A stretch of 64,000 bases of DNA from Xanthomonas arboricola (GTDB taxonomy: Bacteria > Pseudomonadota > Gammaproteobacteria > Xanthomonadales > Xanthomonadaceae): contig NZ_MIGY01000001.1 in assembly GCF_002940665.1 (NCBI RefSeq), forward strand, positions 1,364,001-1,428,000. The letters run 5' to 3'. Below, piece by piece: positions 24,315-33,301 of the stretch. Both the position numbers and the translations under genes were made by a program. The stretch's first letter is position 1. Each line of letters opens with the position of its first letter. The notes below the pieces were generated by a model that saw only the letters and a list, made by a program, of their open reading frames with translations, was not told the origin of the DNA and made no database searches.

Positions 24315-24860
24315 ATGGCCATGCGTGGACCACGACTCGAATTCGCCGTCGGCGCCTTTCTGCTGCTGACCCTGGCCTCGCTGCTGGTGCTGGCGGTGGC
24401 TTCGACCAACCAGCGCTGGGGCTTCGGGTCCAGCCAGTACACCTTGACCGCGCGCTTCAGCCAGATCGGCCAGCTGCGTGCGCAGGCGCCGGTGAAGATC
24501 GGCGGCGTCACCATCGGCAAGGTGTCCGACATCAGCCTGGACCCGACCAAGTTCGACTCGGTGGTCACCCTATCGCTGGACAACAAGTACAAGGATCTGC
24601 CCGCCGACACCTCGGCCGGGATCTTCACCAGCGGCCTGCTGGGCGAGAGCTATATCGGGCTGCAGCCGGGCGGCGACCCGCAGACGCTCAAGCCGGGCGA
24701 AGAAATCGGCTTCACCCAGCCGGCGGTGGATCTGCTGCAGCTGGTCGGCAAGTACATGTTCAGTGGTGGCGGTGGTGGCAGCAACGCCCCGGCCGCCACC
24801 GACGGCCAGGCCCCCGCGCCGGCTCAGACCGCTTCTCCCTCTACGGAATCACACCAATGA
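24315..24860 (+). CDS. mlaD: MCE-domain lipid transport protein MlaD
   Basis: A 181-residue protein with one N-terminal transmembrane helix (FAVGAFLLLTLASLLVLAVA) and an MCE domain (YTLTARFSQIGQLRAQAPVKIGGVTIGKV ... GIFTSGLLGESYIGLQPGG). MlaD forms a hexameric ring that passes lipids between MlaC and MlaE. The C-terminus is a Gly/Ala/Pro tail after LLQLVGKYMFSGG. ATG 24315 was preferred; a GTG at 24300 overlapping the mlaE stop would add five residues. Its TGA overlaps the mlaC ATG (ATGA). Confidence 0.94.
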   Translation: MAMRGPRLEFAVGAFLLLTLASLLVLAVASTNQRWGFGSSQYTLTARFSQIGQLRAQAPVKIGGVTIGKVSDISLDPTKFDSVVTLSLDNKYKDLPADTSAGIFTSGLLGESYIGLQPGGDPQTLKPGEEIGFTQPAVDLLQLVGKYMFSGGGGGSNAPAATDGQAPAPAQTASPSTESHQ

Positions 24861-25519
24861 AAACCACCCTGCTTTCCGCCATCCTGGCCTCGACCCTGCT
24901 GGTGTGCGCACCGGCCACCGTGCTGGCCCAGCCGGCCGCCGCCAGCACGCCCGCGCAGGGCGCTGCCACCAAGACCGTCATCGACAGCAGCACCCGCATC
25001 CTGGGCACGCTGGATCAGCGCCGCGCCGAGTTCCGCAGCAACCCGGCCGCCCTGCGTCAGTACATCAACGGCGAATTGAACAAGGCCTTCGACCGCGACT
25101 ACTCGGCCCGCCTGGTGCTGGGCGTCAACGGCCGTGGTGCTTCCGATGCGGACGTCAAGCTGTTCGCCGATGCGCTGGCCGACAACCTAATGCAGCGTTA
25201 CGGCACCGCGTTGCTGAACTTCGAAGGCAAGCCGACCTTCCGTGCCAAGTCCGAGAGCCCGTTGCCGGGCAACCGCGGCGTCAAGGTGTCCACCGACCTG
25301 CTGCGCGCCGGCAATGACCCGACCCCGGTCGATTACATGATGCGTAACGTCGGTGGCCAGTGGAAGATCTTCGATGTGATGATCGAAGGCATCTCCTACG
25401 TGCAGACCTTCAAGACCCAGTTCGACGGTCCGCTGCGCGAGAAGGGCATCGCCAAGGTTGCCGCAGAGTTGCGTAGCGGCAATCTGCAGGTCGGTGCGGC
25501 ACCGGCCAATGGCAAGTAA
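24857..25519 (+). CDS. mlaC: Periplasmic phospholipid-binding protein MlaC
   Basis: A 220-residue exported protein with signal peptide ending PATVLAQPA. The family pattern includes NGELNKAFDRDYSARLVLG, the YMMRNVGGQWKIFDVMIEGISYVQTFKTQF block and a short variable tail. It shuttles phospholipids across the periplasm between the MlaA complex and MlaFEDB. Translationally coupled to mlaD by ATGA overlap. Confidence 0.95.
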   Translation: MKTTLLSAILASTLLVCAPATVLAQPAAASTPAQGAATKTVIDSSTRILGTLDQRRAEFRSNPAALRQYINGELNKAFDRDYSARLVLGVNGRGASDADVKLFADALADNLMQRYGTALLNFEGKPTFRAKSESPLPGNRGVKVSTDLLRAGNDPTPVDYMMRNVGGQWKIFDVMIEGISYVQTFKTQFDGPLREKGIAKVAAELRSGNLQVGAAPANGK

Positions 25520-25808
25520 CAGCTCCATGCAACGCAAGGGCGAGACGCTGGTCCTCACCGGCGTGCTCGACCGCGACGCGGTCACTGCGGCATGGCCGCA
25601 GGCGATCGCACAGCTGGACGGCATTCGCACGCTGGACCTGTCGGGTGTACAACGCCTGGACAGCGCTGGCGTTGCGATGCTGGCCGAACTGGCTGCGCGT
25701 CTGCGTAGCACCGCAGCCAGCCCTGTCACGGTGGTGGGAGAAGCGTCCGGTCTGGAAGAATTGCGTGCCGCCTACCGTTTGTCCCCTACTTTCGATTTCC
25801 AGGCCTGA
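25509..25808 (+). CDS. mlaB: STAS-domain protein MlaB
   Basis: A 99-residue STAS domain (LVLTGVLDRDAVTAAWPQ ... RTLDLSGVQRLDSAGVAMLAELAARL). The conserved LDSAGVAML helix start contains the Ser/Thr position of STAS proteins. MlaB binds MlaF and stabilises the transporter. ATG 25509 overlaps the mlaC end by 11 bases; an alternative ATG at 25527 would remove six residues and avoid the overlap. Confidence 0.9.
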   Translation: MASNSSMQRKGETLVLTGVLDRDAVTAAWPQAIAQLDGIRTLDLSGVQRLDSAGVAMLAELAARLRSTAASPVTVVGEASGLEELRAAYRLSPTFDFQA

Positions 25809-25818
25809 GTGCCACCCC

Positions 25819-26874
25819 ATGACCCAGCTTCGCCCCCTTTCCTTGTTGGCCTGCCTGCTGCTTGGCGCCTGCGCCGGCCAAGCTCCGAAGTCCGCGCCGC
25901 CGGTGGCCGCTGCCGAGACCGTCCCGGATGCGACCCCAGCGCCGGTGCGCGACGATGCCGGCGTGACCGCACAGCCGGCCGCCGCCGGCTTTGCCGCACC
26001 CGACGCCGTGCCGGCCACCGCAGCGGCGTCCACCGACCAGACCAGGGCCGATGCTAGCGCCGGTACGCCCGGTGCACCTACCTCGGCCGAGGACGACTTC
26101 GCTGCGCTCTACGGCCCCACCACCCCGCAGGCCGGCGCCAACGGTGCACCGGTACAGCCCGGTGACGCGTCGTCCTATGATCCGTGGGAGCGCTATAACC
26201 GCGGCATGCACCGCTTCAACCTGGCAGTGGACCGCGGCGTGGCGCGTCCGTTGGCCACCGGCTACACCAAGGTCGTGCCGCGTCCGGCCCGCCTGGGCGT
26301 GACCAACTTCTTCGACAATCTGGGCACGCCGCTGACCATGGTCAATCAGCTGCTGCAGGGCCACCCGGTGTATGCGGTGCAGTCGCTGGGCCGCTTCGTG
26401 ATGAATTCCACGCTGGGCGTGGCCGGCCTGTTCGATCCGGCCTCGGCAGCGGGCATTCCGCGCCGTAGCGAAGACTTCGGCCAGACCCTGGGTGTGTGGG
26501 GCTGGCGCAATTCGCGCTACTTCGAGCTGCCGTTGTTCGGCCCACGCACCGTGCGCGATACCTTCGGGCTGGGCGGCGACATTCCGCTCTCGCCGTTGCG
26601 CCAGGTCGACGACAGCGGTGCGCGCTTCGCCCTGCAGGGTTTGCAGCTGGTGGATACGCGCGCGCAACTGATGTCGCTGGATTCGCTGCGCGACCAGGCA
26701 CCGGACGAATACGCGCTGACCCGCGATGCGTGGATGCAACGCCGCAACTACCAGATCGTGCGCGATCTGCGCAGCCATCGCGAAAAGAACAACGAGCTGC
26801 CCGACTACCTGCGCGAAGACAAGGACAGCACCGTTCCGGTGGATGCGATGCCGATCCCGCAGTGGATTCGTTGA
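25819..26874 (+). CDS. mlaA: Outer-membrane lipoprotein MlaA (VacJ)
   Basis: A 351-residue lipoprotein with signal and lipobox LLACLLLGAC, then about 110 residues of Ala/Pro/Thr-rich linker, then the VacJ domain: DPWERYNRGMHRFNLAVDRGVARPLATGY, FFDNLGTPLTMVNQLLQG, RFVMNSTLGVAGLFDPAS, DFGQTLGVWGW, YFELPLFGPRTVRDTFG. It removes misplaced phospholipids from the outer leaflet. The long low-complexity linker is larger than in E. coli MlaA. Last gene of the operon, ended by a strong terminator. Confidence 0.95.
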   Translation: MTQLRPLSLLACLLLGACAGQAPKSAPPVAAAETVPDATPAPVRDDAGVTAQPAAAGFAAPDAVPATAAASTDQTRADASAGTPGAPTSAEDDFAALYGPTTPQAGANGAPVQPGDASSYDPWERYNRGMHRFNLAVDRGVARPLATGYTKVVPRPARLGVTNFFDNLGTPLTMVNQLLQGHPVYAVQSLGRFVMNSTLGVAGLFDPASAAGIPRRSEDFGQTLGVWGWRNSRYFELPLFGPRTVRDTFGLGGDIPLSPLRQVDDSGARFALQGLQLVDTRAQLMSLDSLRDQAPDEYALTRDAWMQRRNYQIVRDLRSHREKNNELPDYLREDKDSTVPVDAMPIPQWIR

Positions 26875-26905
26875 TCGGTCGAGCTTGCGGTTTGGAGTCA
26901 GTACG

Positions 26906-26935
26906 AAAAGCCCGGGAGCGATCCCGGGCTTTTTT
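26906..26935 (+). terminator. Rho-independent terminator of the mla operon
   Basis: AAAGCCCGGG and CCCGGGCTTT form a perfect 10-bp stem with a six-base loop, directly followed by T residues. It starts about 32 bases after the mlaA stop codon. Confidence 0.95.
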
Positions 26936-27020
26936 GTGCGCCGGTCTTTTACGGCCCTGCCGGCAATGTCTCGCGGAGAAAGCTCTGAAGAAAAAAACCG
27001 ATCCACGCCACCGGCCTGGA

Positions 27021-27420
27021 TCACGTTGGTCGTTGTAGGTCAGCCGCGACATACGCTGCCAGAATCGCCTGCTGAAGATCCGTCGGCAGCTTCGCATAGT
27101 CGTCAGCACGGTCCTGGAACTTGTCCAGAAGTGCAGTGGACAAATCAAAACCGTCCGCCACCGCAGCGATCACCAGTAGCGTGCACATCGCAAACTCACG
27201 GACATGGCCTGACACAAGGGTGTGGGCGCCCAACTCGACAACCTCGTACGGATATCAATCCTCACCCGGCTCGAACCGACCACCGCGCGCAACCACGGCT
27301 GCGAGCGCCAGTGAATGCCGCTCTACGTCCTGACCATAATCGCGCTGGGCAATGAAGCGCAATTCGTCAGGCGTTAGCGAATGCAGCAGCACGGGTAACG
27401 TTGGCGTGTACTCCGCCACG
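27021..27420 (-). pseudogene. Small unknown gene interrupted by an in-frame TGA
   Basis: Reading the minus strand from GTG 27420 gives VAEYTPTLPVLLHSLTPDEL...RGGRFEPGED, then TGA at 27257-27255, then in the same frame YPYEVVELGAHTLVSGHVRE...AYVAADLQRPT to 27021. A TGG-to-TGA change would explain the break and give a protein of about 130 residues. The family was not recognised. The frame is also the one used by the glutathione peroxidase gene directly upstream, whose TAG lies two codons before the GTG. An alternative is that only the 3' part (about 70 residues) is a real small gene. Confidence 0.6.
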
Positions 27421-27422
27421 CA

Positions 27423-27968
27423 CTACGCAGCCAGCGCCGCATCCACCGCTGCACGCAGGCGCGCATCGTCTGCTGGCACGTCGGGGGCGAAGCGGTCGAT
27501 GACATGGCCGTCGCGGCCGATCAGGAATTTCTCGAAGTTCCACAGCACGCCCGGTGCCGGGTTGGGTGCGATGCCGTAGCCGGCCAGTTTTTCGCGCATC
27601 GGGCCGTCGCCGGTGGCCTGCGGGCGGGCGCTGGTCAACTGCTGATACAGCGGATGGGTTTCGGCGCCGGTGACGGCGATCTTGGAAAACATCGGAAAGC
27701 TCACGTCATAGGTGAGCTGGCAGAACTGCGCGATCTCCGCCTCGCTGCCGGGCTCCTGTCCCTTGAAGTCGTTGGCCGGAAAGCCCAGCACTTCCAGTCC
27801 CTGTGCCTGCTTGTCGCGATACAGCGCTTGCAGGCCTTCGTACTGCGGGGTCAGCCCGCATTTGGAGGCGACATTGACCACCAGCAACACCTTGCCGCGA
27901 TAGTCGGCCAGCGTGGCGGGCGCACCGTCGATGCGCGCCACGGGGATGTCGTAAAGCGTCTGGCTCAT
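27423..27968 (-). CDS. gpx: Glutathione peroxidase family thiol peroxidase
   Basis: A 181-residue GPx-family protein: VLLVVNVASKCGLTPQYEGLQ with the catalytic Cys, the Gln/Trp-context motifs FPANDFKGQEPG and VLWNFEKFLIGRDG. It detoxifies peroxides, in bacteria generally with thioredoxin as reductant. No signal peptide with the chosen start MSQTLYDIPVARIDG at 27968; the upstream extension has no family similarity. The C-terminus is immediately followed in frame by a pseudogene. Confidence 0.94.
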   Translation of the reverse strand: MSQTLYDIPVARIDGAPATLADYRGKVLLVVNVASKCGLTPQYEGLQALYRDKQAQGLEVLGFPANDFKGQEPGSEAEIAQFCQLTYDVSFPMFSKIAVTGAETHPLYQQLTSARPQATGDGPMREKLAGYGIAPNPAPGVLWNFEKFLIGRDGHVIDRFAPDVPADDARLRAAVDAALAA

Positions 27969-28121
27969 CGGTGCGTCCTGGACAGGTGGAGCCGAGAGCA
28001 TAAACCGCCAGGGTGGAGCGAGCGATGCCGCTGGCTCACGCTGCCGGCAGATGTCTGCAGCGACGCGCACGGGCCGATCGGCTGACCGGCCAGTGCAAGC
28101 GCTTGGCCATATTCGAAGCCC

Positions 28122-28502
28122 TCAATCGATGCACAACGCGGCCTGGCCCATGCCGCCGACCACTTCCTGGCGGCAGCCGAAGCGGTCGCTGTCGCGCTGG
28201 CAGGTGCCGGAGGTCGCGGTGCCGGTCGGCACGATACTGGTGGCCAGGCAATCGCCGCTGCAGTCGGCGTTGTCGCTGCAGGTCTTGCCGGCGTCGGCAT
28301 ACGGCACCACGCAACGCACCGTCTGCATGCGGCCGACAGGACGCAGTTGCCCGCCCTTTGCCGTGCAGTCGGCAGCGTCGGCGGAGACGGCGCGCGGTGG
28401 CTGCGGAGCGCTTGCCGCAGCGCCCGACCTGGCCGCCGGGGTATTGCTGCATGCGGTCAGCAGCAGCGCGCAGAGCACTGCGTGGATCGATCGGGTCGCC
28501 AT
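28122..28502 (-). CDS. Cysteine-rich exported lipoprotein, unknown function
   Basis: A 126-residue protein beginning MATRSIHAVLCALLLTACSN, a lipoprotein signal with lipobox LLTAC. After an Ala/Pro-rich linker the mature part has about eight cysteines (DCTAKGG, RCVVPYADAGKTCSDNADCSGDC, GTCQRDSDRFGCRQ, ALCID), suggesting a small disulphide-bonded periplasmic or outer-membrane fold. Function unknown. The start at 28502 was chosen because the signal peptide begins there. Confidence 0.8.
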   Translation of the reverse strand: MATRSIHAVLCALLLTACSNTPAARSGAAASAPQPPRAVSADAADCTAKGGQLRPVGRMQTVRCVVPYADAGKTCSDNADCSGDCLATSIVPTGTATSGTCQRDSDRFGCRQEVVGGMGQAALCID

Positions 28503-28609
28503 CGGGGAAAACCTCTTCTTGAACCAGGTGACGCAAGCATCGCGGCGGCGATGTCTGCGTGGCGTGCTCGCCATCGGGCGCAAGAAGGGCACGCCGGAGA
28601 CCTGCGTTC

Positions 28610-28677
28610 GTAGGAGCGCACCCGGGCGCGATGAGGCGTTATCGGTAATGCCCGGTCGCGCCCGGGTGCGCTCCTAC
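28610..28677. repeat. GTAGGAGC REP-like inverted pair between the Cys-rich lipoprotein gene and rmuC
   Basis: Starts GTAGGAGCGCACCCGGGCGC and ends with its inverse GCGCCCGGGTGCGCTCCTAC around a central GATGAGGCGTTATCGG segment. Same family as 55965-56031, which shares the GATGAGGCGTTATCG core. Confidence 0.85.
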
Positions 28678-28711
28678 GTCATGGCTTGTGGCATCGCCTG
28701 ACGCAGCCGGA

Positions 28712-30295
28712 TCACTCCTGCTCGTCGTTGCTGTCGTCTTCGCTGCTGCTTCCGGTGTCGTCGCTGCCGGCATCGTCCAGCAGCGCCTGGGAGTGTTCGC
28801 TGGCCAGGGTTTCCACGCCACGCAGGCGGCGTTCGATGGTGCGGGTCTTGCGGCTGGCTTCGCCCAGGCTCTTGCCGACCGTGCTGATCTGGCGCTCGGC
28901 CTTTTCGAGAATGCCGGCGAATTTGCCGAACTCGCTCTTCACCGCGCCCAGCACCTGCCAGACCTCGCTGGAGCGCTTTTCGATCGCCAGCGTGCGGAAG
29001 CCCATCTGCAGGCTGTTGAGCAGGGCGGTGAACGTGGTCGGGCCGGCCAGCACCACGCGATGTTCGCGCTGCAGCAGGTCGACCAGGCCGGCGCGACGGA
29101 TCACTTCGGCGTACAGGCCCTCGGTGGGCAGAAACATCACCGCGAAGTCGGTGGTCTGCGGCGGGCACACGTACTTGTCGCTGATCGACTTGGCCTGGAT
29201 GCGGATGGCGCGTTCCAGCTGCGCGGTCGAAGTCTTGATCGCGTCCAGCTCGCCCTTTTCCTGCGCATCGATCAGGCGCTCGTAGTCCTCGCGCGGGAAC
29301 TTGGCATCGACCGGTAGCCACACCACGGTGTCGTCGCCACGCCCCGGCAAGCGGATCGCAAAATCCACCGCTTCGGCGCTGTCGGGCCTGACCCGCACGC
29401 TGCGCGCGTACTGCTCCATCGTCAGCGTCTGCTCGAGGATGTTCTCCAGCTGCACCTCGCCCCAGCCGCCGCGGTCCTTGACGTTGGTCAGCACGCGCTT
29501 GAGATCGCCCACGCCGGTGGCCAGCTGCTGCATTTCGCCCAGGCCGCGCTGCACCTGCTCCAGGCGCTCGGAAACCAGCTTGAAAGAGGCATCCAGGCGC
29601 GTGTTGAGCGTGGTCTGCAGCTTTTCGTCGACGGTGGCGCGCATCAATTCGAGCTTGCTGGCGTTGTCGTTCTGCAGGTTAGCCAGCTGTTGTTCCAGCG
29701 TGGCGCGCATCTCGCCGATGCGCAGCTCGTTGCGTTGGGTGAGTTCGGTCAGACGTTGGCCCAAGGCCTCGGTGAAGCGCTGCTGCGACTGTCCGGCCTC
29801 TTGCCGGCCCTTGCGGGAATCTTCGGCCAGCGCGTCGCGTAGGGCGGCCATATGGGTGTCGGTGCGTGCGATCAGCTCGGTCAGTTGCAGGCCGAACACC
29901 TGGATGCGGGTTTCCTGCTGCTGGCCGAAGCCGTCGAGCTGGGTGCGCAATTCGGTCAGCCGCAGCGTCAGCAGTTCGCCGGTGCGTTGTTGCGCAAGGC
30001 CACTTTCTTCGCGGGCCTTGCGGGCGTCTTCGCCGAGTGCGTCGCGCAACAGGTCCAGGCGCTGATCGGTGCGCGTGGACAGCTCGGTGAGATTGCGCGC
30101 GAAGGTTTCCAGGCGCCCATCCTGTTGCCGCGCCAGGCCTTCGAGTTGCTCGCGCAGTTCGCCGCGGCCGTCGCGTTGCTCGGCGCGCAGCGCCAGCTCC
30201 AGGCCGCTGGTGGAAGGACGTCGCAGCAGCGCGATCAGCTGCAGCACCAGGACTGCGACGAGCAGTCCGAGAAGGATCAGGGATTGGGATGACAT
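28712..30295 (-). CDS. rmuC: DNA recombination protein RmuC homologue
   Basis: A 527-residue protein with an N-terminal membrane anchor (LILLGLLVAVLVLQLIAL), about 220 residues of coiled coil rich in Leu/Glu/Gln/Arg heptads, then the RmuC nuclease-like domain: RGGWGEVQLENILEQ, AVDFAIRLPGRG, VWLPVDAKFPREDYERL, DFAVMFLPTEGLYAEV, VVLAGPTTFTALLNSLQMGFRTL. RmuC limits inversions at short repeats and is related to restriction-endonuclease folds. The C-terminus is an acidic Asp/Ser tail. Full length for the family (E. coli 475). Confidence 0.95.
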   Translation of the reverse strand: MSSQSLILLGLLVAVLVLQLIALLRRPSTSGLELALRAEQRDGRGELREQLEGLARQQDGRLETFARNLTELSTRTDQRLDLLRDALGEDARKAREESGLAQQRTGELLTLRLTELRTQLDGFGQQQETRIQVFGLQLTELIARTDTHMAALRDALAEDSRKGRQEAGQSQQRFTEALGQRLTELTQRNELRIGEMRATLEQQLANLQNDNASKLELMRATVDEKLQTTLNTRLDASFKLVSERLEQVQRGLGEMQQLATGVGDLKRVLTNVKDRGGWGEVQLENILEQTLTMEQYARSVRVRPDSAEAVDFAIRLPGRGDDTVVWLPVDAKFPREDYERLIDAQEKGELDAIKTSTAQLERAIRIQAKSISDKYVCPPQTTDFAVMFLPTEGLYAEVIRRAGLVDLLQREHRVVLAGPTTFTALLNSLQMGFRTLAIEKRSSEVWQVLGAVKSEFGKFAGILEKAERQISTVGKSLGEASRKTRTIERRLRGVETLASEHSQALLDDAGSDDTGSSSEDDSNDEQE

Positions 30296-30498
30296 GTGCG
30301 CAGTGTAGCCGGGCCGGTCGCAGGGGCTGCGTCAGTGACTTGCCGGCCGGAGGTGTCGGCGCGGCTGCAGGGCGCAGCGTACGGCCGGTTGGCGCGCACT
30401 GCGTCCGATGCAGATGGGCGACCCCTGCGATGTGCCTGGCGGAGGTGCGAAGCGGCCTGGCATCGCGCCGAGGTCTGGGCTGCTGCGCAGATGCAGGC

Positions 30499-31161
30499 AT
30501 GCGCGCTAAGGTGAGCGACCTGCCCAAGCCGTTGCCGACCGTGCTCGAACTTTACGGAAAACCGACCTCCATCAATGTGCGCAAGGTGCTGTGGCTGTGC
30601 GAGGAACTGGCGCTGGACTACACGCTGCACACCTATGGCAGTGGGTTTGCATCGGTGGACACGCCGGCGTTCCGCGCGCTCAACCCCAATGCGCTGGTGC
30701 CGGTGATCCGCGATGGCGATCTGGTGCTGCGGGAGTCGAACACGATCTGCCGATATCTGGCCGCACATGCGGGTCGCACCGACCTGTTGCCGACGGCTCC
30801 CGCCGCACGTGCGCTGGTCGAGCAATGGATGGATTGGCAGGCCACCGAGCTCAACACCGCCTGGCGGTACGCGTTCATGGCCACGGTGCGTGGCAGCGCG
30901 GCGCATGCCGATGCGCAGGCGATTGCGGCGAGCGTGCGCGAGTGGAATCGGCACATGACCATCCTCGAGGCACAGCTGCAACGCGGCGGCCCGTTCGTGC
31001 TCGGCGCGGATTTCACCCTGGCCGATATCGTGCTGGGGCTATCGACGCAGCGCTGGTTCGCCAGCCCGATCGCGCGGCCGGCGTTGCCGGCGGTGGCGGC
31101 GTATCACGCACACTTGAAGACGCGTGCCGGGTTTCAACGTCATGGCTGCAACGCGCCGTAG
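30499..31161 (+). CDS. Glutathione S-transferase family protein
   Basis: A 220-residue protein with a thioredoxin-like N-terminal half (LELYGKPTSINVRKVLWLCEEL, NPNALVPVIRDGDLVLRESNTICRYLA, with the cis-Pro VP and Glu-Ser glutathione-binding pair) and an all-helical C-terminal half (FVLGADFTLADIVLGLSTQRWF with the N-capping ADF/TLADI motif). Likely a cytosolic glutathione transferase of unknown substrate. ATG 30499 was taken; a GTG at 30511 is possible because the domain starts only at PTVLELYG. Confidence 0.9.
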   Translation: MRAKVSDLPKPLPTVLELYGKPTSINVRKVLWLCEELALDYTLHTYGSGFASVDTPAFRALNPNALVPVIRDGDLVLRESNTICRYLAAHAGRTDLLPTAPAARALVEQWMDWQATELNTAWRYAFMATVRGSAAHADAQAIAASVREWNRHMTILEAQLQRGGPFVLGADFTLADIVLGLSTQRWFASPIARPALPAVAAYHAHLKTRAGFQRHGCNAP

Positions 31162-31296
31162 ACGCTGCGTGCGGCGCCGGCGTGCAGCGAACGAGACAGC
31201 GCAGTGGTGATGGATTTGCAGACTGCTCGGACCACATTGACCTCAACGTGACCTGCGCATGGCTAGGGTGAGGCTTCGTTCCTGCCAGGCCAGCTG

Positions 31297-31677
31297 ATGA
31301 CCACCGCCACCAACCAAACCCGTCTGTTCGCGCTGGGCCTGTTCGCGTTTCTGGGCAGCTTTGCGGCGATCGTGTGGTACCTGATGCGGCCGTACGGTAC
31401 GGCGTATTTCTTCCCGGTGCACTTTTTGATCGGGGCAGCCTTGCCATTCGGGTTCTATGCGATCGGCGGCACGCGGCTGTGGTTCTGGATCGGGATCGGG
31501 GTCACCGCACTGGTGCTGCTGTGGTTCAACTTCTGGGGGCATGACGCCAACGGTGCGGCGCCACGCCTACTCGACTGGACCCACTTTGCCGCTGGTGCGG
31601 TGGGTCTGATTGGCGCATGGGCGGTGCAGTTGGTCTATCGCAATGTGCGCCCACCGCATCGCCCGTCTGTTGAGTGA
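31297..31677 (+). CDS. Small integral membrane protein, unknown
   Basis: A 126-residue protein with four hydrophobic segments (LFALGLFAFLGSFAAIVWYL, FFPVHFLIGAALPFGFYAI, LWFWIGIGVTALVLLWFNF, FAAGAVGLIGAWAVQLVY). No family recognised. The ATG is preceded by a weak ribosome-binding site. It is between the GST gene and the APC permease, transcribed in the same direction but not tightly spaced. Confidence 0.75.
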   Translation: MTTATNQTRLFALGLFAFLGSFAAIVWYLMRPYGTAYFFPVHFLIGAALPFGFYAIGGTRLWFWIGIGVTALVLLWFNFWGHDANGAAPRLLDWTHFAAGAVGLIGAWAVQLVYRNVRPPHRPSVE

Positions 31678-31680
31678 GCG

Positions 31681-31700
31681 GGGATTGGGATTGCGGATTC
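31681..31700. repeat. GGGATTG-type short repeat after a stop codon
   Basis: GGGATTGGGATTGCGGATTC directly follows the membrane protein gene. Comparable GGGAATC/GGGGATT runs follow stop codons at 42594, 54825 and 57379. Confidence 0.6.
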
Positions 31701-31885
31701 ATGAAAGCCGGGATGTCGGTGGCGGTCATTCCGCGCCAAGCACCGGCGAGGTGCGGTGCGCGCCCAGTAAGGCGGTGGGCGTGCGTGCACTGACACGCCT
31801 ACGCCGACGCATGACCTTGGACCGATAGCTTTGCTGCGGCGCGTTGGGCGACACTCGGGAATTCTTTGATTCCCGCGAGGTCCGC

Positions 31886-33301
31886 ATGTCGTCTTGGCTC
31901 AGGCGCAAATCCATCGATCAGGTCACCGTGCACGAGGCCGGCCGGCAACTGGTCCGCAGCCTGAGTTGGCCGCACCTGATCGCGCTGGGTATCGGCGCAA
32001 TCGTCGGCACCGGCATCTACACGTTGATCGGCGTAGGCGCGGACAAGGCCGGCCCGGCGGTGCTGCTGTCGTTCGTGGCCGCCGGCATTGTATGCGCCTG
32101 CGCGGCGCTGGCGTATGCGGAGATGGCCACGATGATGCCGGCCGCCGGCAGCGCCTACACCTACAGCTACACCGCACTCGGCGAGAGCATTGCCTGGGTG
32201 GTGGGCTGGAGCCTGGTGCTGGAATACTCGCTGGTGGTCAGTACGGTGGCGGTGGGCTGGTCCGGCTACTTCGTCGGCTTCCTGCAGTGGCTGGGGGTCA
32301 ACCTGCCGCATGCCCTGGTGGCCGGGCCGCATGCCGGCGGCATCGTCAACCTGCCGGCGGTGGTGATCACCTTCCTGGTGGCCGGCATGCTGATGGCCGG
32401 CACCAAGGAAAGCGCCACGCTCAATGCGGTGCTGGTGGTACTGAAGATCGTGGCGCTGGGCGTGTTTGTGGCGATCGCCCTGCCGGCCTTCGACAGCGCC
32501 AACCTGCAGCCGTTCATGCCGTATGGCTTCCCCAAGACCGCAGGCCCGGATGGCGTGGAGCGCGGGGTGATGGCGGCGGCGGCGATCATCTTCTTCGCGT
32601 TCTATGGCTTCGATGCGATCTCCACCGCAGCCGAAGAGACCAAGAACCCCGGCCGCGATCTGTCGATCGGCATCGTCGGTTCGATGATCGGCTGCACGCT
32701 GATCTATGTGCTGGTGGCGTTGTCGGCGGTGGGCGCGATGAGCTTCACCGTGTTCGGCAAGAGCCCCGAGCCGCTGGCGCTGATCATGCGCGAACTCGGC
32801 CACGGCAAGGCGGCGTTGGTGATCGGCGCGGTGGCGATCATCGCGCTGCCGACGGTGCTGCTGGCATTCCTGTACGGGCAGAGCCGCATCTTCTTCGTGA
32901 TGTCGCGCGATGGCCTGTTGCCGCGCGGTTTGTCCAAGGTCAACGCACGCACCGGTACGCCGGTGGCGATCACGTTGTTTACGGCCGTGTTGGTGGCCGC
33001 GTTGGCCGGCGTGGCGCGGCTGGATGAAATTGCCGCCTTGGCCAATGCCGGGACGTTGGCGGCGTTCACCGCGGTGGCGGCGTGCCTGCTGGTGCTGCGC
33101 GTGCGCGAACCGACGCGTGCGCGCTCCTTCCGTACGCCGCTGGCGTGGGTGGTGGGTCCGGTGGCGATCCTGGGCTGCCTGTACCTGTTCTGGAGCCTGC
33201 CGAGCACCACGCAGGGCTGGTTCCTGGTGTGGAACGTGCTGGGTGTGGTGGTGTATGTGGCGTATGGGCGGCGGAATAGCCGGTTGGGGAAGGTCGGTTG
33301 A
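31886..33301 (+). CDS. APC-family amino acid permease
   Basis: A 471-residue cationic-amino-acid-transporter-like permease with about 12 transmembrane segments. The family signature LIALGIGAIVGTGIYTLIG, PAAGSAYTYSYTALGE, FFAFYGFDAISTAAEETKNPGRDLSIGI and FVMSRDGLLPRGLSKVNARTGTPV are clear. It resembles YfnA/CAT-type amino acid permeases; the substrate cannot be assigned. GCGAGG precedes ATG 31886 and an upstream Met was rejected because it adds a polar, unrelated leader. Confidence 0.93.
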   Translation: MSSWLRRKSIDQVTVHEAGRQLVRSLSWPHLIALGIGAIVGTGIYTLIGVGADKAGPAVLLSFVAAGIVCACAALAYAEMATMMPAAGSAYTYSYTALGESIAWVVGWSLVLEYSLVVSTVAVGWSGYFVGFLQWLGVNLPHALVAGPHAGGIVNLPAVVITFLVAGMLMAGTKESATLNAVLVVLKIVALGVFVAIALPAFDSANLQPFMPYGFPKTAGPDGVERGVMAAAAIIFFAFYGFDAISTAAEETKNPGRDLSIGIVGSMIGCTLIYVLVALSAVGAMSFTVFGKSPEPLALIMRELGHGKAALVIGAVAIIALPTVLLAFLYGQSRIFFVMSRDGLLPRGLSKVNARTGTPVAITLFTAVLVAALAGVARLDEIAALANAGTLAAFTAVAACLLVLRVREPTRARSFRTPLAWVVGPVAILGCLYLFWSLPSTTQGWFLVWNVLGVVVYVAYGRRNSRLGKVG

